Assembly (NCBI RefSeq): GCF_037038585.1
Contig: NC_092524.1
Location: forward strand, 46,089,001 to 46,153,000
DNA: 64,000 nucleotides
Origin: Patagioenas fasciata
Taxonomy: Eukaryota; Chordata; Aves; Columbiformes; Columbidae
Direction of reading: 5' to 3'
A program made the position numbers and the translations under genes. The first letter of the stretch is position 1. Every line of letters starts with the position of its first letter. Shown here one piece after another: positions 55,601-64,000 of this stretch. The notes beneath the pieces were generated by a model, which saw only the letters and a program-made list of their open reading frames with translations, was not told the origin of the DNA and did not search any database.

Positions 55601-56035
55601 CGTAGTTCCGCCACTTGGTCTGTTCAATTCAGCTTCACAAACTTCCAGTGCTTGCCCATTGTGAAATAGTTTCACAAATGTTTTTGCTGTCCTGCTGGTC
55701 TTAGAGGAGACTTCCACTACAGTGGCCATGTTGGCTATGCTTGCCACAGCCTCCCCTCTAAAGCCGTAGAATGTCAGGTTCTCCAAGTCTCCCACTGAGC
55801 TGCACTTGCTGGTGAAGTACCGCTTTCCCATTGCATTTAAGTCCTCTCTCCCCATCCCGGAACCATTGTCCACCACCTGGATCTTAAAAGCTTCCAGATC
55901 CACCCTGATAGCAACACATGTTGCTTTGGCATCAATGCTGTTGAGGACAAGCTCCTCAACACACTGCCCCACGGAGTTGATAGTCACTCCAGAACGCAGC
56001 CTGGCTCGCACATCTTCCACCAAACGTTTGATCAT
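37651..56035 (-). CDS. MLH3: MLH3, MutL homolog 3, DNA mismatch repair/meiotic crossover endonuclease, 12 coding exons, 1426 aa
   Basis: Coding exons in transcript order: 56035-52774, 49227-49129, 48471-48401, 47432-47328, 46631-46559, 45906-45835, 44840-44732, 41444-41285, 40091-40068, 39862-39781, 38501-38350, 37722-37651. All are GT-AG and in phase (1427 codons). MLH3 pairs with MLH1 to form MutL-gamma, which resolves meiotic recombination intermediates and assists mismatch repair in the nucleus. The N-terminal GHKL ATPase is intact: E28 and N32 in [16 protein letters not shown] at 56-61, GFRGEA at 91-96. A long, poorly conserved linker fills most of the 3262-nt exon. The C-terminal endonuclease motif DQHA(X)2E(X)4E is complete at 1212-1223 ([12 protein letters not shown]), with SQACH at 1348-1352 and CAHGRP at 1382-1387, which supply metal-binding residues. 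An in-frame TGA lies upstream of the ATG, so the start is firm. Human MLH3 is 1453 aa. The gene appears functional. Confidence 0.96.
43400..43640 (+). mobile_element. Old CR1/L3-like LINE fragment (MLH3 intron)
   Basis: The stretch around TTGGTATATTGTATTCAGC, then CATCCAGTCTCAAAAGTAGATG and CAGAAAATGATGAGTGC, follows the remembered pattern of ancient CR1-group 3' ORF sequence (attgtgttcagttctggtcacc...agaaaggtgcagagaagg). It is heavily diverged and its edges are uncertain. No tail is recognisable. Confidence 0.4.
44027..44095. repeat. A/C-rich simple repeat, (CAAAC)n-like
   Basis: A low-complexity run of AAAC and CAAAC units in the MLH3 intron between the seventh and eighth coding exons. Similar shorter tracts lie at about 41455-41472 and 43303-43350. 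Confidence 0.7.
46690..46990 (+). mobile_element. Old CR1/L3-like LINE fragment (MLH3 intron)
   Basis: The order of motifs matches the remembered 3' ORF end of CR1-group elements: AGGATGATTAGGGGAGTGGA, GAATTTGGCCTAGCAAAAC, ATAAATACAGTGGGAGGC, then GAACTAAGAAAAAGTTTC. It is far more diverged than the CR1 tips elsewhere in the window, so it is an old insertion. Edges are approximate. Confidence 0.5.
51685..51950 (-). mobile_element. CR1 LINE 3' fragment
   Basis: On the plus strand it reads as the reverse complement of a CR1 3' end: CACAGAATGG, then GGCTGGAAGGGACCTCTGGAGATCAT in part, then CTCTCTGGGCAGCCTGTTCCAGTG-type sequence and AAGAAGTTTCTCCTCATATT. The element's 3' end is therefore at the left. 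About 265 bp, 5'-truncated, inserted in the first coding intron of MLH3 in the gene's own orientation. Confidence 0.9.
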
Positions 56036-56078
56036 GTCAAAATCAGATAAATGAGAAACTCAACAAACTGCAGGGAGC

Positions 56079-56090
56079 TCACTCCTCCAT
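56079..56090 (-). other. Minimal uORF in MLH3 5' UTR (3 codons plus stop)
   Basis: ATG at 56090 reads M-E-E and stops at TGA (56081-56079), about 43 nt before the MLH3 start. It lies in the untranslated part of the first coding exon, which probably begins at 56109 after a strong polypyrimidine acceptor (CTCTCTCCACCCAG). Confidence 0.55.
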
Positions 56091-56639
56091 GTTCCTTGAA
56101 AAAAACTCCCTGGGTGGAGAGAGAAAGAAAAAAAAAAAATAAAGGCCTGAAAAGCTTTCTTCTATTGCATTCACCCTCATAAACATACTTTTGTTAGTCT
56201 TCCTGGCATTCAGAGGCTTTTTCTGTTATTACTTTCCTGCTCAGGCTTTGACTACACATCACTAGTACTTTCAGGGTAAATGGCCAGAATCTGAGTCTAT
56301 GCTCATTACTAACAACATACGTGATTCTCAAACTTAACACACCCAAACCAAACTCCAACCAGGATAACACTAAACTCAAATGATCTGCAAGCAAAAGGCT
56401 TCTGCTTCCATTTGCACCAAAGACATAGAGAACATACTACCAAGAAGCAGGCACAGAGCTGCTTTCCTCTCGATTTTATCTCAATCTCCTCACATAAATT
56501 CACAATGCCTCATTCTGGACAAAGAGCATCTGCTGTAGTCCATGCAAGAAAGGAATAAAGCAAATTTGGGAATGGGAGACTGGGTAAGCTGTGAAAGAGA
56601 ACCCGCTATTTTCCAGTCCTGTCCTTGGTGACTACCGGT

Positions 56640-57260
56640 TTCTCAGGGCTACTGGAGGGGACACCCCCGCGCCACTCACGCTAATGGCCCTCGCTGGGGA
56701 CCCGGGACCCCGCTGTGTGACAAGTACCCCAGGGCTCCCCGGCCTCGGGGACACAGTAGGGTGGCCTCGCCCCGCGCCCAACCTCGCTGCCACTCGCCCG
56801 CTCGCCCCTCTGCCCGCCCCCGAGAGCCCCGTTGTCAGGCTGGCGCCCGGCCGGACGCGGCGCTGACAGGAGCGGTGGCCCCGCTCCCCGGCCGCGCGGG
56901 GCGTCCCCCGCCCTCACCCCTCGGTACGCGCTGGCGCGAGGGCGGGGCAGCACTCCAACGGCCGCGGCGCGAGATCAACCGCCGCAGGCTGCTGGGCCCG
57001 CACGCGGCTCCCGCAGGAAGCGAGCCGGGCAGCGAGTGCACAGCGCCTGCGCAGCTGCGCGCGGGGACGCGGTAAAGGCTACGGGGACTACGGGGACTAC
57101 GGGTCCCGACGCCCGCGGACGGTGCATGCTGGGAGATGTAGTTCCCGTCCCGGGCCGGAGGCTGCCAGAGCGGCACCGCGGCAAGGGACGGCCAAGGACA
57201 GCAGCCCTTCCCCCGCCAAGCGGCACCGCGGGCTGCTCGTGACGCCACACGGTCCCGCAG
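56640..57260 (-). promoter_or_regulatory. MLH3: CpG-island promoter of MLH3
   Basis: A CpG-dense block about 0.6-1.2 kb upstream of the MLH3 ATG, between the MLH3 coding exon and the ACYP1 3' end. A donor-like ACCGAGG|GTGAGG on the minus strand near 56919 could end a non-coding first exon that splices to the acceptor at 56110. The block holds a ZNF143-type site (57124-57142), a nearby tandem 9-bp repeat (GGGGACTAC units, about 57078-57105), and a 13-bp block (AGCGGCACCGCGG) found at 57169 and again at 57218. No TATA box. Confidence 0.65.
57124..57142 (-). promoter_or_regulatory. ZNF143/THAP11-type site at MLH3 promoter
   Basis: The minus strand reads ACTACATCTCCCAGCATGC, which matches the long core-promoter motif bound by ZNF143 (ACTACAATTCCCAGCATGC) at all but two positions (TC for AT). 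It is oriented towards MLH3. Such sites typically lie close to transcription starts. Confidence 0.8.
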
Positions 57261-57353
57261 TAACAGGTATCAGCAACAAGATCGTGTGCAAAGCACCCAA
57301 TGCACTCAACCCCCAGATAACATAGCCATTCCACACAGGAAGCTTCAAGCAAT

Positions 57354-57359
57354 TTTATT
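57354..57359 (-). terminator. ACYP1: Poly(A) signal AATAAA, ACYP1 (distal candidate)
   Basis: Minus-strand AATAAA about 430 nt past the ACYP1 stop. A proximal alternative is at 57501-57506, about 285 nt past the stop. AT-rich sequence ends just beyond this hexamer, where the MLH3 CpG island begins, which favours it as the transcript end. Confidence 0.55.
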
Positions 57360-57500
57360 CTAATGAAAAAATAAAGTTCTGGAACAAAATAAATTGTTTC
57401 TGAGGCATTTATAACACTTTAATGTTTTCAACAATATTTAATATCGGCACCGACTCTGTGATGTCCTTCACGTGAGTGCAACACTATATAAATTACATAC

Positions 57501-57506
57501 TTTATT
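57501..57506 (-). terminator. ACYP1: Poly(A) signal AATAAA, ACYP1 (proximal candidate)
   Basis: Canonical hexamer in the ACYP1 3' UTR (TGAATAAAGT on the minus strand), about 285 nt past the stop codon; the distal alternative is at 57354-57359. Confidence 0.5.
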
Positions 57507-57790
57507 CACACACAATTAGTCAAAGCCCACTCTACATGCACGTTCAGAAACGAGGTTTTGTCTCTAAACAGCCCCTTTTATAAAGAAACCACAGCTCTTC
57601 CTCTGCCTGCCAAAATTTTGTGAAAGGCTGGGAGTTAGACTAACAGTACAACAACCCATAAATTAGAACTGTAATAAAATAAAATAAAATTCTCTAGAGC
57701 TGAATATTGGCTGACTGAACAAATGGGGAAGGGGGGAAATGTCCTGCAAGGGCAGCTCACGCCCCAGATTTTGCTTCTTCCTGGACAAGG

Positions 57791-58507
57791 TTATTTCAAA
57801 ATCTGGAAGTCCTTGTGCTCCAGCACTGGGATCGTCTTCTCATTGCGGAACTCGGCCCGGCTGATGCGGGACTGGGGACTGCCCGTCTTCCGGAGCCACT
57901 CCTGCAGCTCCCGCACCCTGGCCGTCGGACCCTGAATCTGCCCCTGCACGGTGCCGTGGCTGGTATTTTGGACCCAACCAACCAGTCCCAGTCTCTTGGC
58001 CTCCCCCTGGGAAGACAATGCAGAGCAAAATGAGATTGATCCAAACTGTAAAAGAGCTACAGAAGGATGCTGACATACAGGAGTCAATTTTAGAAGTACA
58101 ACACCGACTTTCAAAGATGGTCCTATGGCTCAGGCTGCAAGAAAGCAGCAGAGGATTCACCCGCCTGCTCATTATGTTCCTTCACACGACAAAACTAGGG
58201 TTGAAATGCACTTTCCGGTCATGCTTACATAACGCGGCACAGGCCGCCAGCAGCGCTGGGAGATGACAGCCCCGCTCAGGAGAGTGGCCGGGATGCAGCC
58301 CGGCGGTGGCTCAGCCCCACCGCGGGGCCGGCGGGAGCCGCCGCAGCCCCGGCAGCGCTGACAGAAGGCACCGCCCGCCCCGGTGGGAAGGAGCGAGCCG
58401 CGGGACCCCGCCCCGCCCCTCACCTGGGTGTACTTGCGGAAGAACACGCCCTGCACCTTGCCGGACACTTCGTAGTCCACGGACACCAAGCCCTCGCCCT
58501 CCGCCAT
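57791..58507 (-). CDS. ACYP1: ACYP1, acylphosphatase-1, 2 exons, 99 aa
   Basis: Exons 58507-58424 and 58006-57791, joined in phase 0 at CAG|GTGAGG and TTCCCAG|GG. The 99-aa product has the usual family length. It hydrolyses carboxyl-phosphate bonds in acyl phosphates such as 1,3-bisphosphoglycerate, in the cytosol. The acylphosphatase signature is intact: GKVQGVFFRKYTQ with phosphate-binding R24, and GWVQNTSHGTVQG with catalytic N42; the C-terminus HKDFQILK matches the remembered human SDFQIVK. The start MAEGEGLVSVDYE aligns with human MAEGNTLISVDYE. The gene is head-to-head with ZC2HC1C. Confidence 0.97.
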
Positions 58508-59060
58508 GGCACCACCGGCCGCGTCCTCCGGCCGCCGCCACACACCCCGCTGCGCCTGCGCGGCGGGCTCGCGCCGGGGGCGTGGCCTCGCCCGCCCCTG
58601 GAGCCAATGAAGAGCCAGGGCCCGCGAGCGGCTGTGGAGGGGTTGGTCTTTCACTGACCGCCTCATGAATAATGCACGTTAACCCGCTCGTCGGTCATCG
58701 CCCCTACCTGGCCATAGAGGTGCGGTCCTCCAGAGCGCGGAGTGGAGTGTTGCAGAGGAACATCGAAAGACCGCTCACCGGTGAGAGCGGCGCAGGAGCC
58801 GGCGTGCGCGTGTCCGTCTCCAGGCAACAGCCGTCAACACGTCGGCGGCGGGCAGAGCTCCGCGCTGTCCCGCGCGGGGTGGGACTCGGGGCTCTCGGGC
58901 CGTGGGTGCGAAACGGGAGACGACACGGCTTGCCGAGGGGGCCGGGCGGAGCGCCGGCCGCACCCCGCAGGTAACCCTGCTCGCCCTCGGGGCCGGCCCG
59001 CGGTCTGGGTACTTGACACACTGCGGGGGAGTGCGGTGGAACGAGCTACGGGAGGATGAT
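58508..59060. promoter_or_regulatory. Bidirectional CpG-island promoter of ACYP1 and ZC2HC1C
   Basis: A CpG-dense block between the ACYP1 start (minus) and the ZC2HC1C 5' UTR (plus); the CpG-rich sequence also runs back into the ACYP1 intron. A CCAAT box (AGCCAATGAAG) lies near 58602-58607. An imperfect RFX X-box is at 58816-58828. A good donor CGCAG|GTAACC at 58970/58971 probably ends the non-coding first exon of ZC2HC1C. Confidence 0.6.
58816..58828. promoter_or_regulatory. Imperfect RFX X-box
   Basis: GTCTCCAGGCAAC has the two-half-site form of an X-box (GTNRCC, short gap, RGYAAC). The right half GGCAAC is perfect and the left half has one mismatch. It lies inside the bidirectional promoter. 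X-boxes mark many ciliary genes; the functional claim is inference. Confidence 0.4.
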
Positions 59061-59474
59061 ACTGAGCTTTGCCGGACGTTTGTGTGTAGGACTTGTGTAC
59101 CACACGGGACCTACGGTGCCAAAACTCAGGGGACACATTACAGGAAACACCCTGGGGGAATAGAACGATTTCCCTGGCAGTCCAGTGTTTTTCTGCTGCT
59201 ACGAGACAGAGCTCAGATAGAGGGCAAAATAAAAGCAAACCTTTCTGGCTGCAGAAACGATTGTGGCTGGAAGAGGCAGCATGGGACCTCCCTAGGTAGG
59301 ATGAATGTAAAGATTTATAGAACCCAGAAACGTTACTAAACCTTTGCTAATATTTATGATAGCCTCTCATTGTAGCTTCCACGTGTAGACTGTTAAGAGA
59401 GAACTTGTCCAGTTTTGGATAAGGTAGCCTATAATGACTTTGCTTCTAACCTCAGGCTCTTTCCCAGGCACTGA

Positions 59475-61642
59475 ATGGCTTTGTTTCCACCGGTGGATTC
59501 TGCGGAGACAGCTACTAAGCTTGTTCCCAATTCCCAGCTGGAACACCAGAAGAAAAACTTTCAGCATGAGCTCACACCTGACAAAGAGGAAAGTTTAAAG
59601 GATCTCTATGCCCAAAAGAGCCGAAGATATTTGTATTCTCTTTCTGCAGAAAGCAGTGAATACTGCTCCAGTCATGGAGGCTTCTGTTCAGCTGGACTGC
59701 AGAGCAAGTATCTCACCAGCCAGACCAAGACTCTGCCAGCCAGACGGAGAGAAGGAGTGGACCGTGGGTATCCTCTGAAACCAATTTTTCACCACAAGGG
59801 TGTGAGTGTGCCAGTGGTCAACATAGCTCAGCTTGGAAGTTCCCCATACATGGAGGAAGTTCCAAATAGCAGGCCTAGCTCAATGAGCAAAAGGAATCCT
59901 GCAGCAGGGAGGTCTCAGCTAGCTGCAGTGCTCTTTCCTTGGACAGCAGAGCCTAAACAGTCAGCCTCCCATCAGTACAGGAAAGAGCTGGCCTACATCC
60001 TAAAATTGGAGGCAGATGGACGGAACCTGGAAGAGGAAATCCGAAAGAAAGAGGCCCTTCTCAGAGAGAAACTGAGGAAAACAAAGGAGGCGCTTAGGAG
60101 GATTCAAAGAGAGAAGGAGCTTGTTGAGGCAGAGGAGAGAAGAGACAGAGAAGCAGAGAGGGGCCAGGAACAAAAGGCCACAAGGCACCTTGAAGAGAAA
60201 ACTTTCAGAGGTGCCATCAGGCCAGGTGATGGCGGGGGACTTTCCAGTGGGGCACAGTCTGCAGAGGCCACTATCCCCAAGCCTGGCACCACCCTCTACC
60301 CCCAAGAACTGTCTATGGAGAAACTCAAGAAAGAGCGCCTGGTGGCCAGCAACAGCAAAATTCGAGATGGCATACCCACGGATCATTTAGCTCCTAGTTC
60401 AGAGCTGGACATAAAACATAGTCCTTCTCCCTCTGCCCTCTCTGACCGAGATTCTGGTGACCACCCGTCCCCAGAAGTGCTGTATGTGCAGGCTACCAGT
60501 GCTTTGGAGCAGGGCGGGCTTGGACAGTGCAGCTTCTGTGGACGCAAGTTTCTCTGCAGCAGGCTTGAGAAACACAGGAGTATCTGCAGCAAGAGCCAAG
60601 GTTCCAAGAGGAAAGTGTTTGACTCCAGCAGGGCCAGAGCTAGGGGCACAGATCTGGAACAGTATCAGCAGTGGAAGAGCTCAGAGACGCCTCAGGTAAT
60701 GTGCAGTCTCTTTGCCTCCCTCAATCCACATCTACTGCTCACGTTCCTTCCACCTTGACATCTAATTCCGACCAAGATACAAGCACCTTCACATGTACAT
60801 GGGGCCAAGGGATACAATCCAGCTCTTGCCTCTGAAGGGTTATTGCCAAATGGATTAAGATATCCCTTTAAAATCTAATAGATGGGGGTGGGGGGTCCTG
60901 AGTGACTTGTCATTGTAATGTGTCAAGGGTGTACTCCTGGAGAAAGCTCCTTGCTGTGGTCAGGATGCTCAGGATGCAGACTGAGTGCTGCACTGAAGCT
61001 CTGTGTCATTAGGGGCTGCTAGCAACTGGCTGAAAATCCAGGTAATACCACAGGCTATTGAAACAAAGGCAGTGGAAACTTGCAGCTTTTTTCCTGCAAA
61101 GCAGCTATAGCAACCTCTCCAGTTCCTTGGTTGTACTGCTTGCTTTTCTGGTTATTCTGAAGCTCTGAGTATTGATGTCTCCATTCGTGTTTCCTTCAAA
61201 TCCTCCTTGGTGCTCATATTTTTGACCCCCTTTGTGGGACTTAGCTCCTCAAGAAGGGTTTCACATTAACAGGGAATGCCCAGGGACAAGTGGTCTGAGT
61301 TTAACTCTGAGCACAAGACTGAGAACAGCAGCTGACAGTGGTGCCAGTTGCTCTGACTGCCTTTCCTTTTTGCAGACTAAGCCACCCAGAAGGAACAACT
61401 GGAGACAGAAGCATGACGTTTTCATCCAGACCCTGCGCCAGGCTCGCCAGGTGCAGCAAGTCCTCTCCAAGGGAGGGAAGGTGTCTGACCTGCCCCTGTT
61501 GCCTCCCATTGAAAACCCAGACTATGTTGCCTGCCCCTACTGCAGACGCCGATTTGCTCCCCAAGCAGCTGAGAGACATATTCCCAAATGCAAAACCATA
61601 AAGAACAGGCCCCCACCCCCACTGCAGAGGAGACGCTGCTGA
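59475..61642 (+). CDS. ZC2HC1C: ZC2HC1C (FAM164C), zinc finger C2HC-type containing 1C, 2 coding exons, 495 aa
   Basis: Coding exons 59475-60695 and 61376-61642 join in phase 0 (CAG|GTAATG, TTTTTGCAG|AC). The ATG is 7 nt inside an exon opened by TTTCCCAG at 59467, so a non-coding first exon lies upstream, probably ending at 58970. Residues about 165-245 form a highly charged coiled coil (LEEEIRKKEALLREKLRKTK). Two C2HC zinc knuckles follow: C352, C355, H367, C371 (CSFCGRKF...EKHRSIC) and C460, C463, H475, C479 (CPYCRRRF...ERHIPKC). The end is Pro/Arg-rich. Molecular function is not established as far as I know. Failure to splice would add about 20 codons and a stop at 60758. Paralogues ZC2HC1A/B are shorter and lack this long N-terminal part; gene order supports the C member. 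Confidence 0.93.
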
Positions 61643-62486
61643 GTCAGTGTCCAACTGTACCTGCTGCTGTCATTACCCGCCTGTTTTCTGCTGGTTTCCA
61701 GCCACAGACACTTGCATTTTCCCTACTCTCAACCTTGGCCATGAGTGTTGAGCTTGTATGCACATCCAGTGAGAAGCTCAGGATATATAAGCAGAATACT
61801 AGAACTTGGGTATTTTGGCCTGAGTCCTGGGTTGCCCCCATGCAGGATGCCCCTCTGGGGGCTGTTTCTCCCATCCAGGGAGCTCAACATGGAGCCACAG
61901 CGTAGATGTGAGGCTGTTGCTACAGACTGACTGTCAGCGGGACAGCAGTGAGGAGCAAACCAGCCGTCAGAAAGTGGCTGTTCTTCACAGTCATATTGTG
62001 CCTGTAGGTTAGAGAGGCTTGGGCTTTTTTCTTTTTCTTTTTTTAATTTTTCAACTGGTGGTGTCTGATGTGAAGAGAGCTGTTCTCCTTTAGCTCATAC
62101 ATGGCTGCAGACTCAGGTTTTTTTCCTTCTCCAAAAGTAGTGTAGTGCTGTTCGTGAGAAGAGCTGGGCCAAACACAGCATGTGCCTTTTGTTTGTTCTA
62201 CTGCTCTGTAGGTGCAGAAGTTCACCCCTAAATGTGCTGATAGCAACGGTGGTTCTGTCTGGCGTAGCATTTTTGTTGTAGCTTCTTACATTCAAACAAG
62301 GTATTTGGAAAAGTCAGACCAAGAGAGGGGAGTGAACCATGTAAGCAGTGAACTTTTCTGCAGCACAGACTGCTCTGTTCTTCGGTCCTTGGTATCTGCG
62401 CTAGATGACTGGATCCAGAGCTGCTGCTTGGTCATTGCTCGTGTCTTGTTTTGCACAGTACTGTTTGGCTGAGTAATGAAAGCTGT

Positions 62487-62508
62487 GTAGGTAGGTAGGT
62501 AGGTAGGT
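62487..62508. repeat. (GTAG)n microsatellite, 5.5 units
   Basis: Perfect tetranucleotide run of GTAG in the ZC2HC1C 3' UTR region. It abuts a minus-strand AATAAA at 62508-62513. Confidence 0.95.
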
Positions 62509-62890
62509 TTATTCCATACTTGTTCTGTAGGAGCCTGAGTTTATTTAGATGCTTTTCTAGAATGCTGGTGATGATCCTGGGGCTACTTCTTACCAGCTGA
62601 AGATGTGTAACATTACCATTTAGAAATCCAGTGTGACATTGTTTGAATTGGAAAAGGAGAACTGGGAGGAGTATTATAATATTACAATGTTTCCTTGACA
62701 CAAGAAGCTCAGGATCAGGAATTCAGAGGGTTAGAAAAGGTAGCAGTAGCGGGCACTTACTTTTTGAGTCCATGTGTCGATTCATGTGCATAGAACAGCA
62801 GGGATACTCCGAACTGGTCAGAACAGAACATCCCAATTTGTTCCTTACCACATACAATAGCTGGGACTCAGAGTTGGGAAAGGGCGGGAG

Positions 62891-62896
62891 AATAAA
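62891..62896 (+). terminator. ZC2HC1C: Poly(A) signal AATAAA, ZC2HC1C (candidate)
   Basis: First canonical plus-strand hexamer found after the ZC2HC1C stop, about 1.25 kb downstream. The stretch 61643-62890 would then be 3' UTR, with no other gene seen in it. Confidence 0.5.
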
Positions 62897-62909
62897 TATT
62901 TAATTAAAG

Positions 62910-64000
62910 AATAATGCCACACAAGATCAAAAATAGGTCATGAATAAGCTCATACTGGAAATTAGGTTTCTAACCAGGGGAGGATTGAGGTCATGGAAAA
63001 ACCTCCCAAATAGATTAGCACAGGCGAGGAACCTACATTGTTTCAAGATGGACCTGGAGATGATGGCGGAAGGGAGCACACTGCAGGAGTCAGAAATTAA
63101 GAATCCTGATACAGAGCATAGTTCCTACCCCCTGGCTTCTTGTATAAAGTGCAAAGAACAGATCAGCAACAGTTCTGTGACTCACTGTGTCACTTTCAGG
63201 AGCTGAGAAGGAATTTCCTTCCCATGGCAACCTTCCATCAATTCCTCACTTGGCTTCTGATATTTCTTTTATTTTTATTTTTTAATTTCCATCCAGAATG
63301 TTTAAGAACTGCTACAGCTAAAAAAAAAAAAAAGCCAAACACTCCCACCCCAGACAGTACACTAAGGAACTTCACACCAGAAAACCTGTTAGCTGTTTCA
63401 CTGATATTTTGGGGTTAAATCAACAATTAGATTTAATACAAAAAACCTGGAGATTTTCTGCAGGCCAAGTTGCTAGGGACCTCTAAACACCCTTTCTTCA
63501 GTCATCTGCTTTTTTTCGTCTTAGTTGCTGCAATGGTACATAATTATTACAAAAATATAGCCCTTCTTTTGCTTTATTATTAGGATGTAAGGCAGTTCTT
63601 GGTGATTTTTGTCTCATGCTAAAGGTCTTTGTTTGTCAAACTCTGTCAAAGGGTCTTTTAAGGAAAACAGGTGTCCTACAGACCCTTTCAGAAAATCATC
63701 TGCTTATAATTGGTGACAGTTCCTGCACATTTTTAAGTTCCAGATTCTGATCTTTAATGTATTAGACTAGTTCTGTTGTGTAAAAGTAATTTTAAATGGT
63801 CACAGAGTGGTTTGTGTTCTCAAAGAAAGAATGACTACTTTGTATGAGAGAGTTGCGACAGGAAGCAAACACGGAACAAAAAAATTCCAGCAGCTTCTTT
63901 TGCAAGTCCTTCAGTAATGTAGCAGCAGCTCATGGGAATCTAGAAAAAGGTAAAAAGCGACTAGATTAAACTGGACTAGTCAGAAACTGAATATGAAGAA
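62910..64000. other. Non-coding right edge; possible NEK9 3' UTR (minus)
   Basis: AT-rich, with no supported exon on either strand. In the conserved order NEK9 follows on the minus strand with a long 3' UTR. Minus-strand AATAAA hexamers at 62508-62513 and 62540-62545 could end it, in which case the NEK9 and ZC2HC1C transcripts would overlap tail to tail. No NEK9 coding sequence is in the window. A 13-A run lies near 63321-63333. Confidence 0.4.

Overview
This window looks like a bird nuclear genome segment. The genes are split by introns with GT-AG borders and are packed closely. CpG-rich promoters alternate with AT-richer introns. The clearest interspersed repeats are CR1 LINE 3' ends carrying the (ATTCTATG)n-type tail. 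The gene order RPS6KL1 - PGF - EIF2B2 - MLH3 - ACYP1 - ZC2HC1C is that of human 14q24.3. I cannot tell which bird species this is. All exon borders below were read by eye from splice sites, reading phase and remembered family sequences; no alignment was run.

Layout. 1-0.8 kb: no gene seen. 1.39-8.65 kb (minus): RPS6KL1, ten coding exons, 628 aa, a probable pseudokinase with an N-terminal MIT-like region; its first coding intron holds a ~34-bp minisatellite. 8.9-14.1 kb: intergenic, with one orphan exon-like block. 14.77-20.09 kb (minus): PGF (placental growth factor, VEGF family), six coding exons including a PlGF-2-type basic heparin-binding exon and a 22-nt last coding exon. 20.4-30.0 kb: gene-free GC-rich spacer with one CR1 fragment. 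30.49-35.96 kb (plus): EIF2B2, eight exons, 351 aa. 37.65-56.04 kb (minus): MLH3, twelve coding exons, 1426 aa, convergent with EIF2B2. 57.79-58.51 kb (minus): ACYP1, two exons, 99 aa, head-to-head with ZC2HC1C (59.48-61.64 kb, plus, two coding exons, 495 aa). 62.9-64 kb: non-coding; by synteny it may be 3' UTR of NEK9 on the minus strand.

The genes do not form a pathway. EIF2B2 acts in translation initiation, MLH3 in meiotic recombination and mismatch repair, PGF in angiogenic signalling, ACYP1 in acylphosphate hydrolysis. RPS6KL1 and ZC2HC1C are poorly understood. What links them is conserved order and shared edges: the ACYP1/ZC2HC1C bidirectional promoter, the nearly touching EIF2B2/MLH3 3' ends, and the MLH3 promoter lying just beyond the ACYP1 3' end. 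I found no clearly new biological system. The points most worth checking are the orphan exon-like block in the PGF-RPS6KL1 spacer, the 70-bp direct duplication inside RPS6KL1, the RPS6KL1 minisatellite, and promoter motifs (a ZNF143-type site at MLH3, an imperfect X-box between ACYP1 and ZC2HC1C).
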